In this document: one piece after another, positions 41,915 to 54,532 of the stretch
How positions within the stretch are numbered: the stretch's first letter is position 1
Layout: each line of letters begins with the position of its first letter
Assembly: GCA_026874595.1 (NCBI GenBank)
Contig: CM049307.1
Location: 30,168,362-30,232,361, forward strand
DNA: 64,000 nt
DNA from: Sipunculus nudus
Lineage: Eukaryota; Annelida; Sipuncula; Golfingiida; Sipunculidae
Direction: 5' to 3'
Made by a program: the position numbers and the translations under genes
Notes under the pieces: generated by a model
Told to the model about the DNA's origin: nothing
Database searches by the model: none
Seen by the model: only the letters and a program-made list of their open reading frames with translations

Positions 41915-43792
41915 TATGCCCCCGCCACAAAGTGGCCGGGGCATATAATTTTACCCATGTCCGTCATTCCGTCATTCCGTCATTTCGAAATCAAACAGTT
42001 GTACGGACTTTTTTTCGCAATGCCTGCAGATATTGGCCTGATTTTTGGTGTGTGGGCAGATAATGACCAGTTACAGATCGAGTTCGCGTTTCGTCCCGGT
42101 TGACCTACTTTTGACCGTTTTACGGCTCCTAAACTTAGAAAATTTCATGAAAAATAGAAATTTTCATGACAAATACACATGTACGGTTTTTTTTTTCGCA
42201 ATGCCTGCAGATATTGGCCTGATTTTTGGTGTGTAGGCAGATAATGACCAGTTACAGATCGAGTTCGCGTTTCGTCCCGGTTGACCAACTTTTGACCGTT
42301 TTACGGCTCCTAAACTTAGAAAATTTCATGAAAAATAGAAATTTTCATGACAAATACATATGTACGGACTTTTTTTCGCAATGCCTGCAGATATTGGCCT
42401 GATTTTTGGTGTGTGGGGAGATAATGACCAGGTACAGATCGAGTTTGCGTTTCGTCCCGGTTGACCTACTTTTGACTGTTTTACGGCTCCTAAACTTAGA
42501 AAATTTCATGAAAAATAGAAATTTTCATGACAAATACACATGTACAGACTTTTTTTCGCAATGCCTGCAGATATTGGCCTGATTTTTGGAATGTGGGCAG
42601 ATAATGACCAGTTACAGATCGAGTTCGCGTTTCTTCCCGGTTGACCTATTTTTGACCGTTTTACGGCTCCTAAACTTAGAAAAATTCATGAAAAATAGAA
42701 ATTTTCATGACAAATACACATGTACAGCCGTTTTTAGCCCTCAGCTCCGGCTGATGGGCTATTGTCGTCACCCAAGCTGTCCGTCTGTCCATCTGTCTGT
42801 CCGGTGTCTGTCCGTCCGTCCGTTCCACGTCTGTTAACTTTTACCTTGTGAGCGGGATATCTCTAAAAGGATTCACCGTTGGAATTTTATTTTATCAGTG
42901 AAGATGTATATCAATGAAATCTCGGTCAAGTTCGAAGATGGGTGACCTTGACCCATTTTTCTACATTTTAGAGCTGATTATAGAAAAACACTCAGAAGTT
43001 TATATCTCAGGAACCATTGTGTGGATTTTCACAAAACTTACTATGATCATTGGGTCTGATGGTCTGTATGTGCTGCACAATTTTGGTGGTGCCACCTGCA
43101 ATTTCTGATATTTTAATGAAATTTTATCAGATTTTTTCAATTTTGGCCTTTTGTGCAGGATATCTCCAAAGGTATTCAACACAGGAACTTCATTTCTTCA
43201 GTGCTATTGCATTATATTTACAAAATCTTGGTCAAGTTCAAAGACGGGTGATCTTGACCTACTTTTCAAGGTCACAGAGCTTAGTATAGAAAAAAACTTA
43301 GGAGCTTATTTCTCAGGAAGCATTTGGTGGATTGTTATGAAACATGGTATATACCTCTCCAATTTAAATTTATAAATGATTATCAACTTTTGCTAATATT
43401 CTAGTTTCGCAATACAATGCTTACAGATACTGGCCTAATGTTAGGTCTGTGGGCGCATAATGACAACTTACAGATCGAGTTCGCGTTTCGTCCCAGTTAA
43501 CCTATTTTTTACCATATGACAGATCCTGAACATAGAAAATTTCATGAAAGACAGAAATTTTCATGAAAAATGCACATATATGGACTTTTTTCACAATGCC
43601 TGCAGATACTGGCCTGATTTTTGGTGTGTTGCTTGATAATGACCCTTTACAGATCGAGTTTGCATTTTGCCCTTGTTAACCTACTTTTGACCATACAACA
43701 CTTCCTGAACTTAAAAAATGTTACAAAATTTAACAAATGTTTCTAATTTGCCCCAGGCGGGGGCATTCGTGTCGTTCCGACACATCTAGTCT
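41915..43792. mobile_element. Repeat element with CCCCCGCC/GGCGGGGG ends and ~180-bp internal units
   Basis: Left end TATGCCCCCGCCAC (with a local hairpin to GTGGCCGGGGCATA). Right end CAGGCGGGGGCATTCG, followed by GACACATCTAGT. Four ~180-base units start at about 42000, 42180, 42361 and 42541, each with TTTTTTTCGCAATGCCTGCA, CAGATCGAGTT and AATTTCATGAAAAATAGAAA. Decayed units resume at 43400-43740. The gap between is filled by the separate element listed next. Non-coding: small frames are open only because of the repeats. Confidence 0.75.
42728..43395. mobile_element. Second repeat nested in the 41915-43792 element
   Basis: It starts TTTTTAGCCCTCAGCTCCGG then TGATGGGCTATTGTCGTCAC and CCGTCTGTCC runs. 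It has its own two diverged units (GGATATCTC..AAAGG, TTGGTCAAGTTC, GGTGACCTTGACC). It interrupts the 180-bp unit series, so it appears to be the younger insertion. Boundaries are approximate. Confidence 0.55.
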
Positions 43793-43799
43793 TGAAACA

Positions 43800-44700
43800 G
43801 CAATAGATAATCTATAGAATACAAACATCCATTCTCTACTGCGAATAAAATATCGGAGTCATGTTTGAGGTGTTTTCTTGAAGTGAATGAGATTTTGCAT
43901 TTGCTTTGCTTGTATACTGTTCAATGTTATTTACATGACATTATTGCACACTCACACACACATGGTCAATGAAGAACATGACAACTTCTGACAATGTCTA
44001 TATATATGATAGCATAATGTGTAGCGAGGTGGCGTAATGCATGCATGGATAGGGCACTGTATGTGTAAAAGCAAGGTTTTGACTGTTTCGTTTAGACCGC
44101 CCTCCGCGCTAAGAATATATACATGCATTATATTATATTAGTAAAGAAATGCAGACAGAGAAATCAGAAAGTACTTATGTATATACTATTTCACATATAT
44201 ATCATGTATAACACGTCAGCAGCAACCATATCGTTTTTTTTATCCTTCCTCATTTCATCCTGTGACCATGTATTAAATATATATACATTGCATGCATGGA
44301 GCACATCGAAATAAAGATTACACCTCCATATATATATATATATAGTAGCAGTTTTTATAGTTTTTTTTTTCTAGTCTATATTATTTATATTTAAATTACG
44401 GTCATTACCTATATGTAGTGGGAACCTCTCTATGAAGTGGGCAGTTTGGCATAGCCCCTCTAGGGTGCCCACACACACTATATATATACATACAGAGAGG
44501 TTTCATGTTTAATATTTCACGTGTATCATGTATATAATACGCGCCATCATCAACCATATCATTATATTCATTCCTCAGTTCATCAAACGTTACCAAGGAG
44601 ACATTAATATAAACACGTGCAGCTTACACCACCATTACCAGGTAACATGCAGACAGCACCTGTCGACAGCAACGAGCCGTACTAGCACGTGACCACCCAT
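43800..44700. other. Intergenic, possible decayed SINE near 44030
   Basis: AGCGAGGTGGCGTAATGCAT ... GGGCACTGTATG ... GGTTTTGACTG at 44024-44095 loosely resembles a tRNA-derived head. No coding signal. Confidence 0.3.
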
Positions 44701-44707
44701 TCACTTG

Positions 44708-44710
<3 letters not shown>

Positions 44711-44756
<46 letters not shown>
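44711..44756. repeat. (GA)n microsatellite
   Basis: About 23 GA repeats. Confidence 0.92.
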
Positions 44757-44760
<4 letters not shown>

Positions 44761-46265
44761 TTCAAACCCATTAATAAGCAAGTTTGAAGAATAAACTATT
44801 ATAGATTTTTTAACTTTGATGGTTTGTGAAATAATAATTGACACATTTTTTTGTGAAAAATATTCGTTTACCATTATATCAACATTTATGTATTTGATAT
44901 TATATATATATTACCACTTGCACTTTCTGTGGTTTCAATGTAACTGGAAAGCTCTCATAGAGCGCATACCTCCGCAAATGTTAACAATAGCTTGTTCTTC
45001 AAATAAAACCTAAAGGCACCTAAAATATTAAAAAATAGCAATACATTTATCCACCCAGCGTAAGCATGCACCCGTAACTTTTTACATGTTGTATTTTATT
45101 AAAGAAATAAACAGATATTTGAATATGAGCTTGTATCAGCTTCTAAATACTTATTTAATCAGATATCCCTTGTATACAGATTAAAAACCAATATTATTAA
45201 TTCATAAATAATTATGTGCTATACAGACCTTTATATAAACAAACAAAACTTAAATTGTACAGGGTTATGTACACATTTCTCTGATATACTTTCGTTATTT
45301 TCATGGATAGTACTTAACCCGCCATGAATAATTATATTGTGACATTCACATGCATGGCAGTAATCGTTATACATGAGTGTATATATGTGGAGTATACATG
45401 TGAACTGCAGCGGACTGTGGCAGCAAGCGTTCAGTGCCTGGATGCAAGCGAGAACAGCCCTGGAGGGTAGGAAGTGGTGGCTGTCACACCATCAATATAT
45501 ACTGTGACCTCTGTTACGTGTGTCCTGTATAACCTTACAGAAACCGCAGTCTGCATGAAACGGCGTTCTCTTTCTCATCAGGACTTATAAATACAGCTTG
45601 ATGAGAGTGAACGTCAGAGTTAAACGCTCTCTGGTTGATGGATTAGGCTACAGCTCTGCTTTGATCAGTAAGAACCACCGAAATCAAAATGCCATTTTAT
45701 AACATGTCCCCAGGTTGTATATCCAGTAAAGTGCTAAACATAACGTTGAGTCATGGGGGAATGCTTTGTTCCGGTGCGTGCGCACCAGAGCCTGCTTATT
45801 AATAAGAGATGTATGCTGGAGACATATATAGACTTCACTTCACAAAGGAAAACTTAGTGCAGTAATGTATAGCCATGGCGACCTGCCCCACCGCGGACGA
45901 ATATAAGTCATGTTGTCTTGGTACTGGTGGCACGGCTAATTAACAAATTACTTGCCATGTCAATATACCATATCCTAGGACGGCTTGTGCAGTCTTGTTT
46001 TGCTTATCGGATTTCAGTGTGTCATAACATAATTGTTTTATCATTATCTATGGTTGTCCCGCTAGGCGTGCCCTCCCGACACTTGTTGGTGGGAGTCAGA
46101 ATATGAAAATTCTTTCTCTCACACAAAAAAAACTCCCCTTTCGCACCTACTCCTACCCTGACATGAAAAAGAATGGTTATGTCACATTTGAAAAGTTTAA
46201 ACAATGTTTTATGTGTGCATGATACTAGATAAATGTGTTTTCTCGGAGGCAGCAAGATTTGTATT
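44757..46265. other. Intergenic, no gene seen
   Basis: AT-rich to about 45300. 45400-45680 is of more balanced composition but has no open frame worth calling. Confidence 0.4.
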
Positions 46266-46269
46266 ATTT

Positions 46270-46462
46270 CTTTGTATTATTTCTTTATAGTGAGACCTGT
46301 GTAATAAACCACCCATTGGACTGGCCAAACGTGGTCTCAATTCACAGGTGGTCTTATTAGGTAGATCAATTATAACCGATGTGAATGCTTTTGGTTCTCT
46401 CAAGTATAGGGTCTTAATAGACAGTTGGTTTCATCAGACAGGTGATGTTTCAGACAGGTTCC

Positions 46463-46465
<3 letters not shown>
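46270..46465. repeat. Dispersed repeat, second copy of the 16120-16270 family
   Basis: It shares with 16120-16270 the phrases CAGGT(A/G), AACCGATGTG, TTAATAGACAG/TTATAGGCAG and CAGACAGGTTCCAC. Then comes a (TA)n tract (46468-46508). Confidence 0.5.
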
Positions 46466-46511
<46 letters not shown>

Positions 46512-46540
46512 TTAATAGATAAAGGTAGTTATCAGCGGAA

Positions 46541-46820
46541 CATTTTAAAATTGATCTGGTTGTACCAAATTTAATGTATGCATATGAGATCTGGGCTAAA
46601 GCTCCAAATGCGGCGGTTTTAAATTTGTAAATTGAGTTGCTGCAACCATCAGTTAGCTGTGTAAAATCAGAAAGACATACAGAAATTTACAGAGAAGAAA
46701 GAATATGTCAACACTGCACCCATGATGATATAACATTTAACAGAGGATGAAAGACGTTTTATTATGGAATGCCCTTTATACAAGGATTTACGTATGAAAA
46801 ATTCGAGAAATACATATTTG
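46541..46820 (+). pseudogene. Decayed LINE retrotransposon C-terminal fragment
   Basis: At 46670 a frame reads ERHTEIYREERICQHCTHDD. After a frameshift and stop it continues DERRFIMECPLYKDLRMK. This is the R-C-x2-C ... C-P-x-Y-x-x-L-R tail found after the reverse transcriptase of many invertebrate LINEs. TGT 46706 and TGC 46715 are the first Cys pair. The rest of the element is missing. Confidence 0.6.
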
Positions 46821-46824
46821 ATAT

Positions 46825-47395
46825 ATAATTGAAAAGATTACATGTTAAACACCAATTAAAGATTTTTTTTTATTTTGCCGCTTTTGTATATTGTATAATT
46901 AAATTAAAGATAGAAAAGGTTGGAAAATTTGGAGTCATGACATCACCTATAACGGCACACAATGATACAGAAGTATAATTATCATTGGATTTGATTTTTA
47001 CAGACTGACTAATATTTATTATTTTACTGAATTAAATTAATTATCTTAATGGAATAATGAATATAAATGAACAGGCATGGGGCCTTTATTCCGAAAAAAA
47101 ACTCTATCTTTCTTTCTTTCTTTTTTTCTATCTTCTGTAAGTTTTCGTGTATATATGTATACATATGTTAATTTAGCTATATCTGTCCCTGAATGTCAAA
47201 GTCATTTTTCTGTGAGTTTATGTTATTGACAACGTATAGTAGATTCATAATACTATTTTATGTCAAAGAGAGGTCAATGTGTTCTTTTATTATACAGTAG
47301 CTTGTCTGCATGGTGATTTTTATCATGTTTTGTAAAAAAGCATGATTTAAATCAAGGAGATATAAAACAAATATTTTTTTTATTTAAATATTAAA
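46825..47395. other. Intergenic, no gene seen
   Basis: AT-rich, with a short (CTTT)n-like tract near 47107. Confidence 0.45.
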
Positions 47396-47439
47396 CAGTA
47401 TCGGTCATATCAATAAACTGGTATTCGACCTGGGGTAAT

Positions 47440-48680
47440 GAACATTCAGCGACTGCCGCCAGGCGATGTCACCAGCGTACATGACCCTTGACCTCAATGT
47501 GCGTGACGAACTGATTGGTTTCTGAGAGAGCGTGGCTCGTCAGAGACTTGAAATTTAGGAGAACACTATAGATGTATAATCATGCAAATGTTGCCCTCTG
47601 GGACTTACATGCATGATGATTTTATGTAATTTGAAATAAGAGGTACAAAAAAGTATGAAAAACAAAAAAATATACATGTACTGTTGATCTTAATACAGTC
47701 ACTGATTTATATATAACTGAAGCGATTTCCGGTGCAGTCCTATAGGCGGTTAAGATTCTCAGGAAGACCTATTCTTCAGTCAATATTATAGATTTGTTAC
47801 TCCAATTTACTTTAAATGAAATATACATTGACCTGATACCCCCCACTGTACGTCATGCTACTGCTCTATAGTCATTAATCATAAAACGACACTGAACAAC
47901 AAGAACCCAGTCCCGTTTATCACCAATCCTCGCGAGATTTGGCTTCCTCTCGCGCTATAGTTAATTGCATGTCGGTATTTATCTGAATTATACATACGCA
48001 TGTATAAATATATAAATCACTGAATTCTGAAACAAGAAATGAAATATTTTATGAAACATTACAAGGCTGGTCGGAAAAGGTGAAATCAATAAATTGTGAT
48101 TTGAGTATAGGAATAACAAACCTCACAGATCGCCAGACGATGTCATTTGCATACATGACCTTTGACTTTTCGCGTGATGAATTGATTGATCTATGAGAAT
48201 ATGAGGCCCGTCAGGGATTTGGAAGAGCACACAATAAATGTCTTATAATGCAAATGTTGCCCTCTGGGACGGACGTGGTAATTTATTTGTGATGTAATTT
48301 GAAATACACGCTGCCTAACAAATGTTATATAACATACTTATCTTTCTTTTGAAGGCAGTCATTAATTTCAATCTGTTTTCCATCACAGTGAATAAAATAC
48401 ATCCAAACAGTTACTGAAACCGATTTTTTTTTCAGAACAGCCACGAGCTCTATCTATAGATTCCAAGGAAGACTGCTGCTTCAGTCAATATTAGATAACT
48501 GTTATTCTAATTTACTTAAAATGGAATGTACATGGAGCCGATAACCCCCTTTACATTGCGCCCCTGGTATAGCCATTAATCATAAAACGACAGTGAACAA
48601 GAACAAGCCCGCCCCGTTTATCGCCAATCCTCGCGAGATTTGCCTTCCTCTCGTGCGCCATGATTAATCACTGGTGGTAT
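47440..48680. repeat. Diverged ~0.7-kb tandem duplication with conserved islands
   Basis: Two copies about 670-700 bases apart. Matched islands: CGATGTCA..(47464/48138), ATGCAAATGTTGCCCTCTGG (47582/48248), CATTAATCATAAAACGAC (47873/48574) and CCTCGCGAGATTTG (47928/48629). Sequence between islands has diverged strongly, so the islands seem constrained. They contain an octamer-like ATGCAAAT, a Hox/Cdx-like ATAAAAC and a palindromic CTCGCGAG. There are no open frames. Confidence 0.75.
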
Positions 48681-48699
48681 TTATCGGTACATGTCTGAC

Positions 48700-49790
48700 G
48701 TTTCTCGTCTTGTTAGTCATCTGGTGCGGAGTCAAAAAGGGAATAATAAAGACTCCAGGGGCAGTGGATATCCTGCAGATACATCGTGTGTTTATCTGTG
48801 CTGTCATTCTGTATTTTTACAAAAGAAATAGACTTTTTTTTATAAGCGAGTAAAGTATTTTTCAGGTGTTAATATATAATCATTTCTTAGCATTTTTTCT
48901 TCAAGATGATGATTTGAAGCATACATATTTCAGGTCTTGACGGGAGTTATACATATGCTCTGTCACTGTTTTATAACCGCAACATTTATTCAGCAAAGAT
49001 GTGCCATATTCGTCAAAATGACTGCATACCATATGCATGGACATGAAATACAGAGGTATCATGGGAAATAAAGCTCAACATAACTGCAATTATCATATAA
49101 ATATTTATAAATTATACGAAAGTTGCACAATTTTTCATTGATTTATACATATTTTCATATACTATTTTCCAGAAATAATTGGTTTTTCTATTAACATTTA
49201 TCATTTTCGATAATATCTACATAGTGCCAGCGCTTATTTATATTGATTGTATAATGAAGCTACTTATGTATATAAAAGGCCTCGTGTGTGATCAACAGTG
49301 TTTGGATCAACGATGCTCGTCTGTATACATATTATATATGTTCGGAGAAATATCCGAGTATATACCAAACAATTCGGAAAACCAAATTCTTCAGAAGGAA
49401 AGAAAAATTGACTTTTCATTTTGTCACAATTTTGGAGCTGTTCCTGAGACTGAATGCTTATAAAGTAAGGTTCGTCACTGTTTTCTTCTTTTATATAAAT
49501 CTCAGGAGTACAGCTGTGTACCTGTAACATGTTGGTTGTATAAAATAATTGTCTTTATTCAGCATTGCATGTTGGCAGTCAGGAGGCATGCAGTTACTGG
49601 ACAACTTCACCAGTCATCAGGAAAACAAGCCTCGTTTCGCGGCCTGTATAACATAATGACCAAAGTTACTATACAGAAGGCGGTTGTCATATCAACTAGG
49701 AACCCATGGGTCTCGACGCTCAGCTGAATGTGTCTATAAGGATATGTTTATGAGCTTTTTCAAAATATGTGTCCTGTGATCAGTTTGAAG
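48700..49790. other. Intergenic, no gene seen
   Basis: AT-rich. Overlapping ~80-95 codon frames at 49179-49530 occur on both strands and resemble no family. A repeat-boundary-like phrase GGAACCCATGGGTCTCGACG starts near 49699. Confidence 0.4.
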
Positions 49791-49799
49791 CCAACCTAT

Positions 49800-50700
49800 T
49801 TACCCAAACTGGGGTTATCATCTATGAACTAATTGATGGTATTTTGATGGGTCCTGTGACCTTGACCTTCGACCTAGTGACTCCAAAATCAAAAGGAAAC
49901 TTCCCCTTTTAACAGGTGCGCAACATGTGGAAGACGGAAGTTTTGCGATGAAAAGTTTGGCTTGAATTGCATCCATAATCTTTCTAAAGTAGTGGGTCCT
50001 GTGACCTTGACCTTTGATCTCATAACCCCGGATCAACATGCGGATTCAGTGTTGGGCCATATATAAGTCAAGTTTGAAATTAATATTTCAATCCAAACTG
50101 CAATTATCATCTGGAAACTAGTATTGGATAGATGGCCCCCGTGACCTTGACCTTTGACCTTGTGACCCCAAAATACATAAGTTTCTTCCACTATTGGCAG
50201 GTGAGCAATATATGGAAGATGGAAGGTTTTGGATGGAAAGTTTGGCTTAAAATACATCCACAATCTTTTTTGTGACCTTCTCCTGTGACCTCATGACCCA
50301 AAAATCAAAAAGGTTCTTACATTATTGGTAAAGATTGATACCAATATGTCATTCCAAACTGGAGTTATCAATCGGAAACATATGTATAGAGAGATGCCCA
50401 ATGTGACCTTTAACTTATGACCCCAAAGTCAATCAGATTTTTTCCCTATTGGCAGGTCAGCTGTATGTGCAAGTTTGTAGGTATTGGAAGAAAAGTTTGG
50501 CTTAAAATGCATCCACAATCTTTTTAATTTAGAGGGTCCTGTGACCTTGACCTGTGACCTAATGACACTAAAATCAGTTCCTGTGTTAGTGGTAGCCCAT
50601 ATATAACTCAAGTTTTAAATCCATATGTCAATCCAAACTGGAGTTGTCATCAGGAAACAAATTTGATGAACATACAGAAAGACGAACAGATGAACATACG
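49800..50700. repeat. ~140-bp tandem units with TGACCTTGACCTTTGACCT
   Basis: GTGACCTTGACCTTTGACCT-like blocks recur at about 49857, 49999, 50141, 50272 (weaker), 50403 (weaker) and 50540. Each is followed by TGACCCCAAAATC, then CTTCCCCTATTGGCAGGT and GAAAAGTTTGGCTTAAAATG. The same family makes up 60440-61290. TGACCTTTGACCT is the direct-repeat-1 nuclear-receptor site (AGGTCA twice, one base apart). Confidence 0.8.
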
Positions 50701-51164
50701 GACAGGGTGATAAATAGGGTATCTGTTTAATCAAGCGGGGCCCTAAATTAATCACACAAAATTTCAGGACACAGATAAAACCACAGTTGCGAATCTGATA
50801 GTATCAATATAATTTGGCAGTCTCAAAATAAAGGAAAAAATGCATAAAAATATAAAAAAATACAGGTGGTGCCACCATTCTTCAGAATCTGAAGAAACCA
50901 ATCATAATAAATAAACACACACTGGGTTTTTGGACACTGGATGAAACCACAGCTGAGAATCTGATATAACTGGCGCATTTGATGGTCTCAAAAACAGAAA
51001 AAAAACGTAAAAATTAGAAAAATTCTGGTGGCGCCACCAGTTTATGGGAACTGACAAAACTAGTCATGGTCAATATTCAAGGCAAGATTCAATGCAATCC
51101 ATGCTTTAATTATCTAGATACTGGAGATTTTTTATTAATTATTAATTATTCTGGGGGGTACTTA

Positions 51165-51375
51165 TACGAGCCCCCTTGCTCGAAAGATTTAAGTGACCTA
51201 ATTTCTGGTTTCCAGAGAGATATTTTTATAAACCTACCTGGATATTATGTTACAAGTTTCTATAGGATTAGCGATTACGATTTGTGCCCTGCTTACGGAC
51301 GGCCGGACGACCGGACGCCCGGACGGACAAAGCGCCATTCCTATACCTAAGTTTACTTTCAGTCGGCTGAGCTGA
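51165..51375. repeat. Dispersed repeat terminus (GGACGGCCGGACG type)
   Basis: GTGACCTAATTTCTGGTTTC, then GAGAGATATTTTTATAAACC, GGACGGCCGGACGACCGGAC and GTCGGCTGAGCTGAAAA. The same order appears at 61290-61505 and, reversed, at 11720-11900. Confidence 0.65.
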
Positions 51376-51489
51376 AAAAAAAACACGCCTTGTGAGGGGA
51401 ATATGCTGTAGTTTAATAGAGCTAAATTCATTTATATACAGTCCTCAGCAGAGGGTATAATCAGGCCCGTGGGAACCATGAAAGGACAA

Positions 51490-51660
51490 GAAATAACTGA
51501 TCAATCAATTAATGGATCATTAATCATTTCTCATTGTCCCCGTTGGGTCAGCTTCGTCCTAATTTGGCTCAATAGCTTAATGATGATCTGGTAATTCACT
51601 GCCACAGTGTGTACACACTCTGAGTTCACCCAGCATTATAGGATTCATTATATGGAACCC
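51490..51660. promoter_or_regulatory. Homeodomain-site-dense block
   Basis: TGATCAATCAATTAATGG at 51499-51516, continuing ATCATTAATCATTTC, packs several TAAT/ATTA and TGAT half-sites into 30 bases. CATTGTCC, a SOX-like site, follows. Composition stands apart from nearby repeats. A conserved enhancer is possible but unproven. Confidence 0.3.
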
Positions 51661-51869
51661 ACCGGATGCACAGATTCATGTTTTGTCAAAAATTAAGTTT
51701 TTACCTGGTGTCACAGGGCATTTTTATTGTACATATAACATTCATACACGCATATAAAAAAAAAAACAGTATAAGGGATATGAAAAGAAGGAATCCGTTT
51801 TCTCTTCTCATTTTAGTGTCTGACATTCTTTTGGGTGGAAATTCTAAATACAATGCCTAATATATCTAT

Positions 51870-52300
51870 ACTCAATTTGCTTTCGCTTTGAAGTGTCAGT
51901 TGTTGTACAGCGGTAACGTGCTGTAGTTAATATATCATCGACCTTATTAACCCTCATAAGAGAACAATGCTAAGTGCCATTAGGCGGACGTCCAGGGGCG
52001 CCTGCATGCCATGCATTTAACTTCATACTACAGTATACAATTGGGACATATATCAAGTTAACTTATCTCAGCCAGTCCGTTTCTGATTCATTCTGTTACT
52101 TTTCCCAGACCTTTGTGACCACGTGCCATACATAGATTATATGTCACTATAATGTCAAGATTACACATGTATACTTCAGAAGAGCGCCAATGTTTACATA
52201 AAGAATATGTAAGAAGTTTCGTATAATAATGATCAAATAGAACATATTTTTGGGGAAGTAAAATTAACATGTGAGAGGATTTCGTCATATACTCTTAAAG
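51870..52300. other. Intergenic, no gene seen
   Basis: Unremarkable AT-rich sequence. Confidence 0.4.
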
Positions 52301-52309
52301 CAAATTGTT

Positions 52310-52570
52310 GAAATTAACCAAATCATTGGCTAAATTTAACCAATCGGCTTGGTTAAAATGTGTCCGAAAAATTTATTAGTTGAAACAACCAATCTGTTTT
52401 GGATAAATTAAACCAACTGACACTGGTCCTTTATCAATCAATATTTTGGTCGGAATAACCAAAATTGTTATAAGTCAAAGTATAGGTCTTCTTAATTGAC
52501 CAAATAAAATGTTCAACTTTAACCAAAATACTTTGATTATTGCCAGCCAATGTACAACTGGTTGATAACA
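52310..52570. repeat. AACCAA-rich low-complexity repeat
   Basis: AACCAA and its complement TTGGTT recur about a dozen times (TTAACCAAATC, AACCAATCGGCTTGGTT, AACAACCAATC and so on) with no fixed period. Likely a repeat rather than coding. Confidence 0.5.
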
Positions 52571-52579
52571 AGCCTTGTT

Positions 52580-53772
52580 CAAAACAGTTCTTCCGATCCT
52601 TGCTTCTGTGTGTGTTACAAAGAGAACAAAAATTCCGAACGATCATGAAATCGAACGTTATGCCGCTCAGCCATGCAATAAAGCTCATCGGGAACGCTTT
52701 GTGTTTGGTGTTAAGATGATCAATCGGTTTGGTTAGTGCTTGAGCAATATGTTGGTAGAAAAAATATAGACTATTTCTTTTCCATCAGTTGGATAGTATT
52801 TCATCTCCTGCAGAGGAGTTTATGAGGCAGATATAGGGTATTTTATCACAAAGAGAAGAAGTAAATAAATTAATTTCTACAACAATTAATATTTTTTTAC
52901 TGATGTGCTTGTAGTTGAAATCAAGATTGTCGATCGATGCATGAAGCTGTTGTAAAATATTTCACTTCTTTTTAAACACAACAGAGGTATTCGCATATTC
53001 ACATGTTTGCGTTTGTATTTACAGTATATATACTTTTTTATGAGTAAATGACTTTATAGGACTGCAGCCATCATCGAGTTGAATTAAATTCAAAGATATA
53101 CCAAAGAAGATACATCAAGAATGTCGAATAAAGTCTATTATTTATTGTCTCAACATAAGAGACTACATATTTCTTCGTCTCTCCTCCTTTATGATGTCAA
53201 AGTCATCATATATATATGATATATATATATGAAAGTATACCAACATGTAATTAGAAAAAAAAGGTGGGCGATAATATGGATTCATGCCGATTACAAAATA
53301 AATCTAAAATTTTCAATTTTTTTTATGTTGGGATAACTACAGGCAATTTATACAGGCCAAACACAACGGAATTTACAATGCATTCACAGATAGCATATTT
53401 ATTGCATCAAAATCACTGAATTATTCAAAAATAAGTTACATGCATGGGCCTTGTTAGCTGAGAGAATGGAAAGGGCGATTCACATGACTACATGCATTGG
53501 CAGGAGCCATCTCCAGGAAAATGTCAATCCACTGAAATGAGACCCCTGCATCCTCAAACTTTCCTTCACATCAGGAAAACATATATGGTGTATTACCATA
53601 TATTTTTGTTACACGAAAGTATATTGCTTAATTTCAACAGTTCATTTTTCTCAATCTTAGTTTGATCCAATTCCCTCCAGTTTACGGACGTTCATGCAGT
53701 TACATGTTCTAATGCAGATTAAACTTTATGATTTTTTTTCTTCACTGTATAATTGTATAATGTTTTTATTTA

Positions 53773-53811
<39 letters not shown>

Positions 53812-54430
53812 TATGAATTCAAAGGATCTATAAACTATTTGGTTGAAGGGATTTTCCGTTAAATCAATAGATATATGTATAAAATTATGCTTCTTATTCT
53901 TCTGAAATATTAAAGGTACTAAACGTATTTTGTTCCCTTTGAAATTAGAATGGGTTTGTTTTTGTAGATGAAAAAACGGAAATATCTACCCCCCCCCCCC
54001 CAAAAAAAAAAAAAAGTTTTCGTTCTCCTCCCAGATCTTGGTCTAGAAAAACATGTTTATTAAACATATGCAGTACATGTGCTACAAATTTTATGAATTT
54101 TACAAAGATTTTAGCCTCCTAGGTCTCTGAAGATCTAAAAACAGGGTCATCAATATATAGGAACCCGTCGAAGAGTTTGGTGGAAACAACTTGTGTGTCC
54201 AATTTGAGGGGGGAACATGCAATACTTGAAGGTTTATGGGGTTCATTACGGCTGATTTCAGAATTCCTTTTCTTTTCTGTTCAGCAAAAATAAAAATGCA
54301 CGGAGGTTTTACACAGAAGCATACGATTACACCCCCATGTATAGTACCAATTTTATCAATTGAATTGGCTTAAAAGAATTGACTTTCAGATGTGTTTTAA
54401 GTACATATAGCATATTTCCCGTTCTTCCGT
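52580..54430. other. Intergenic, no gene seen
   Basis: AT-rich. (TA)n at 53767-53808 and a C/A run at 53989-54015. No gene. Confidence 0.45.
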
Positions 54431-54433
54431 TAT

Positions 54434-54438
<5 letters not shown>

Positions 54439-54528
<90 letters not shown>
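54439..54528. repeat. (TA)n microsatellite
   Basis: Two abutting TA tracts with one phase slip near 54491. Confidence 0.92.

Positions 54529-54529
<1 letters not shown>

Positions 54530-54532
<3 letters not shown>

Noticed and set aside
41833-42837. Series of 60-83-codon frames containing PADIGLIFG
   Set aside because: Products of the ~180-bp repeat units of a non-coding element.
49179-49530. Overlapping 79-94-codon frames on both strands
   Set aside because: Mutually overlapping, AT-rich, with no recognisable domain or splice signals that would join them to anything.
42731-51330. GTCCGTCCGTC / GGACGGCCGG runs as regulatory sites
   Set aside because: They occur at the ends of dispersed repeats in several places and are repeat structure.
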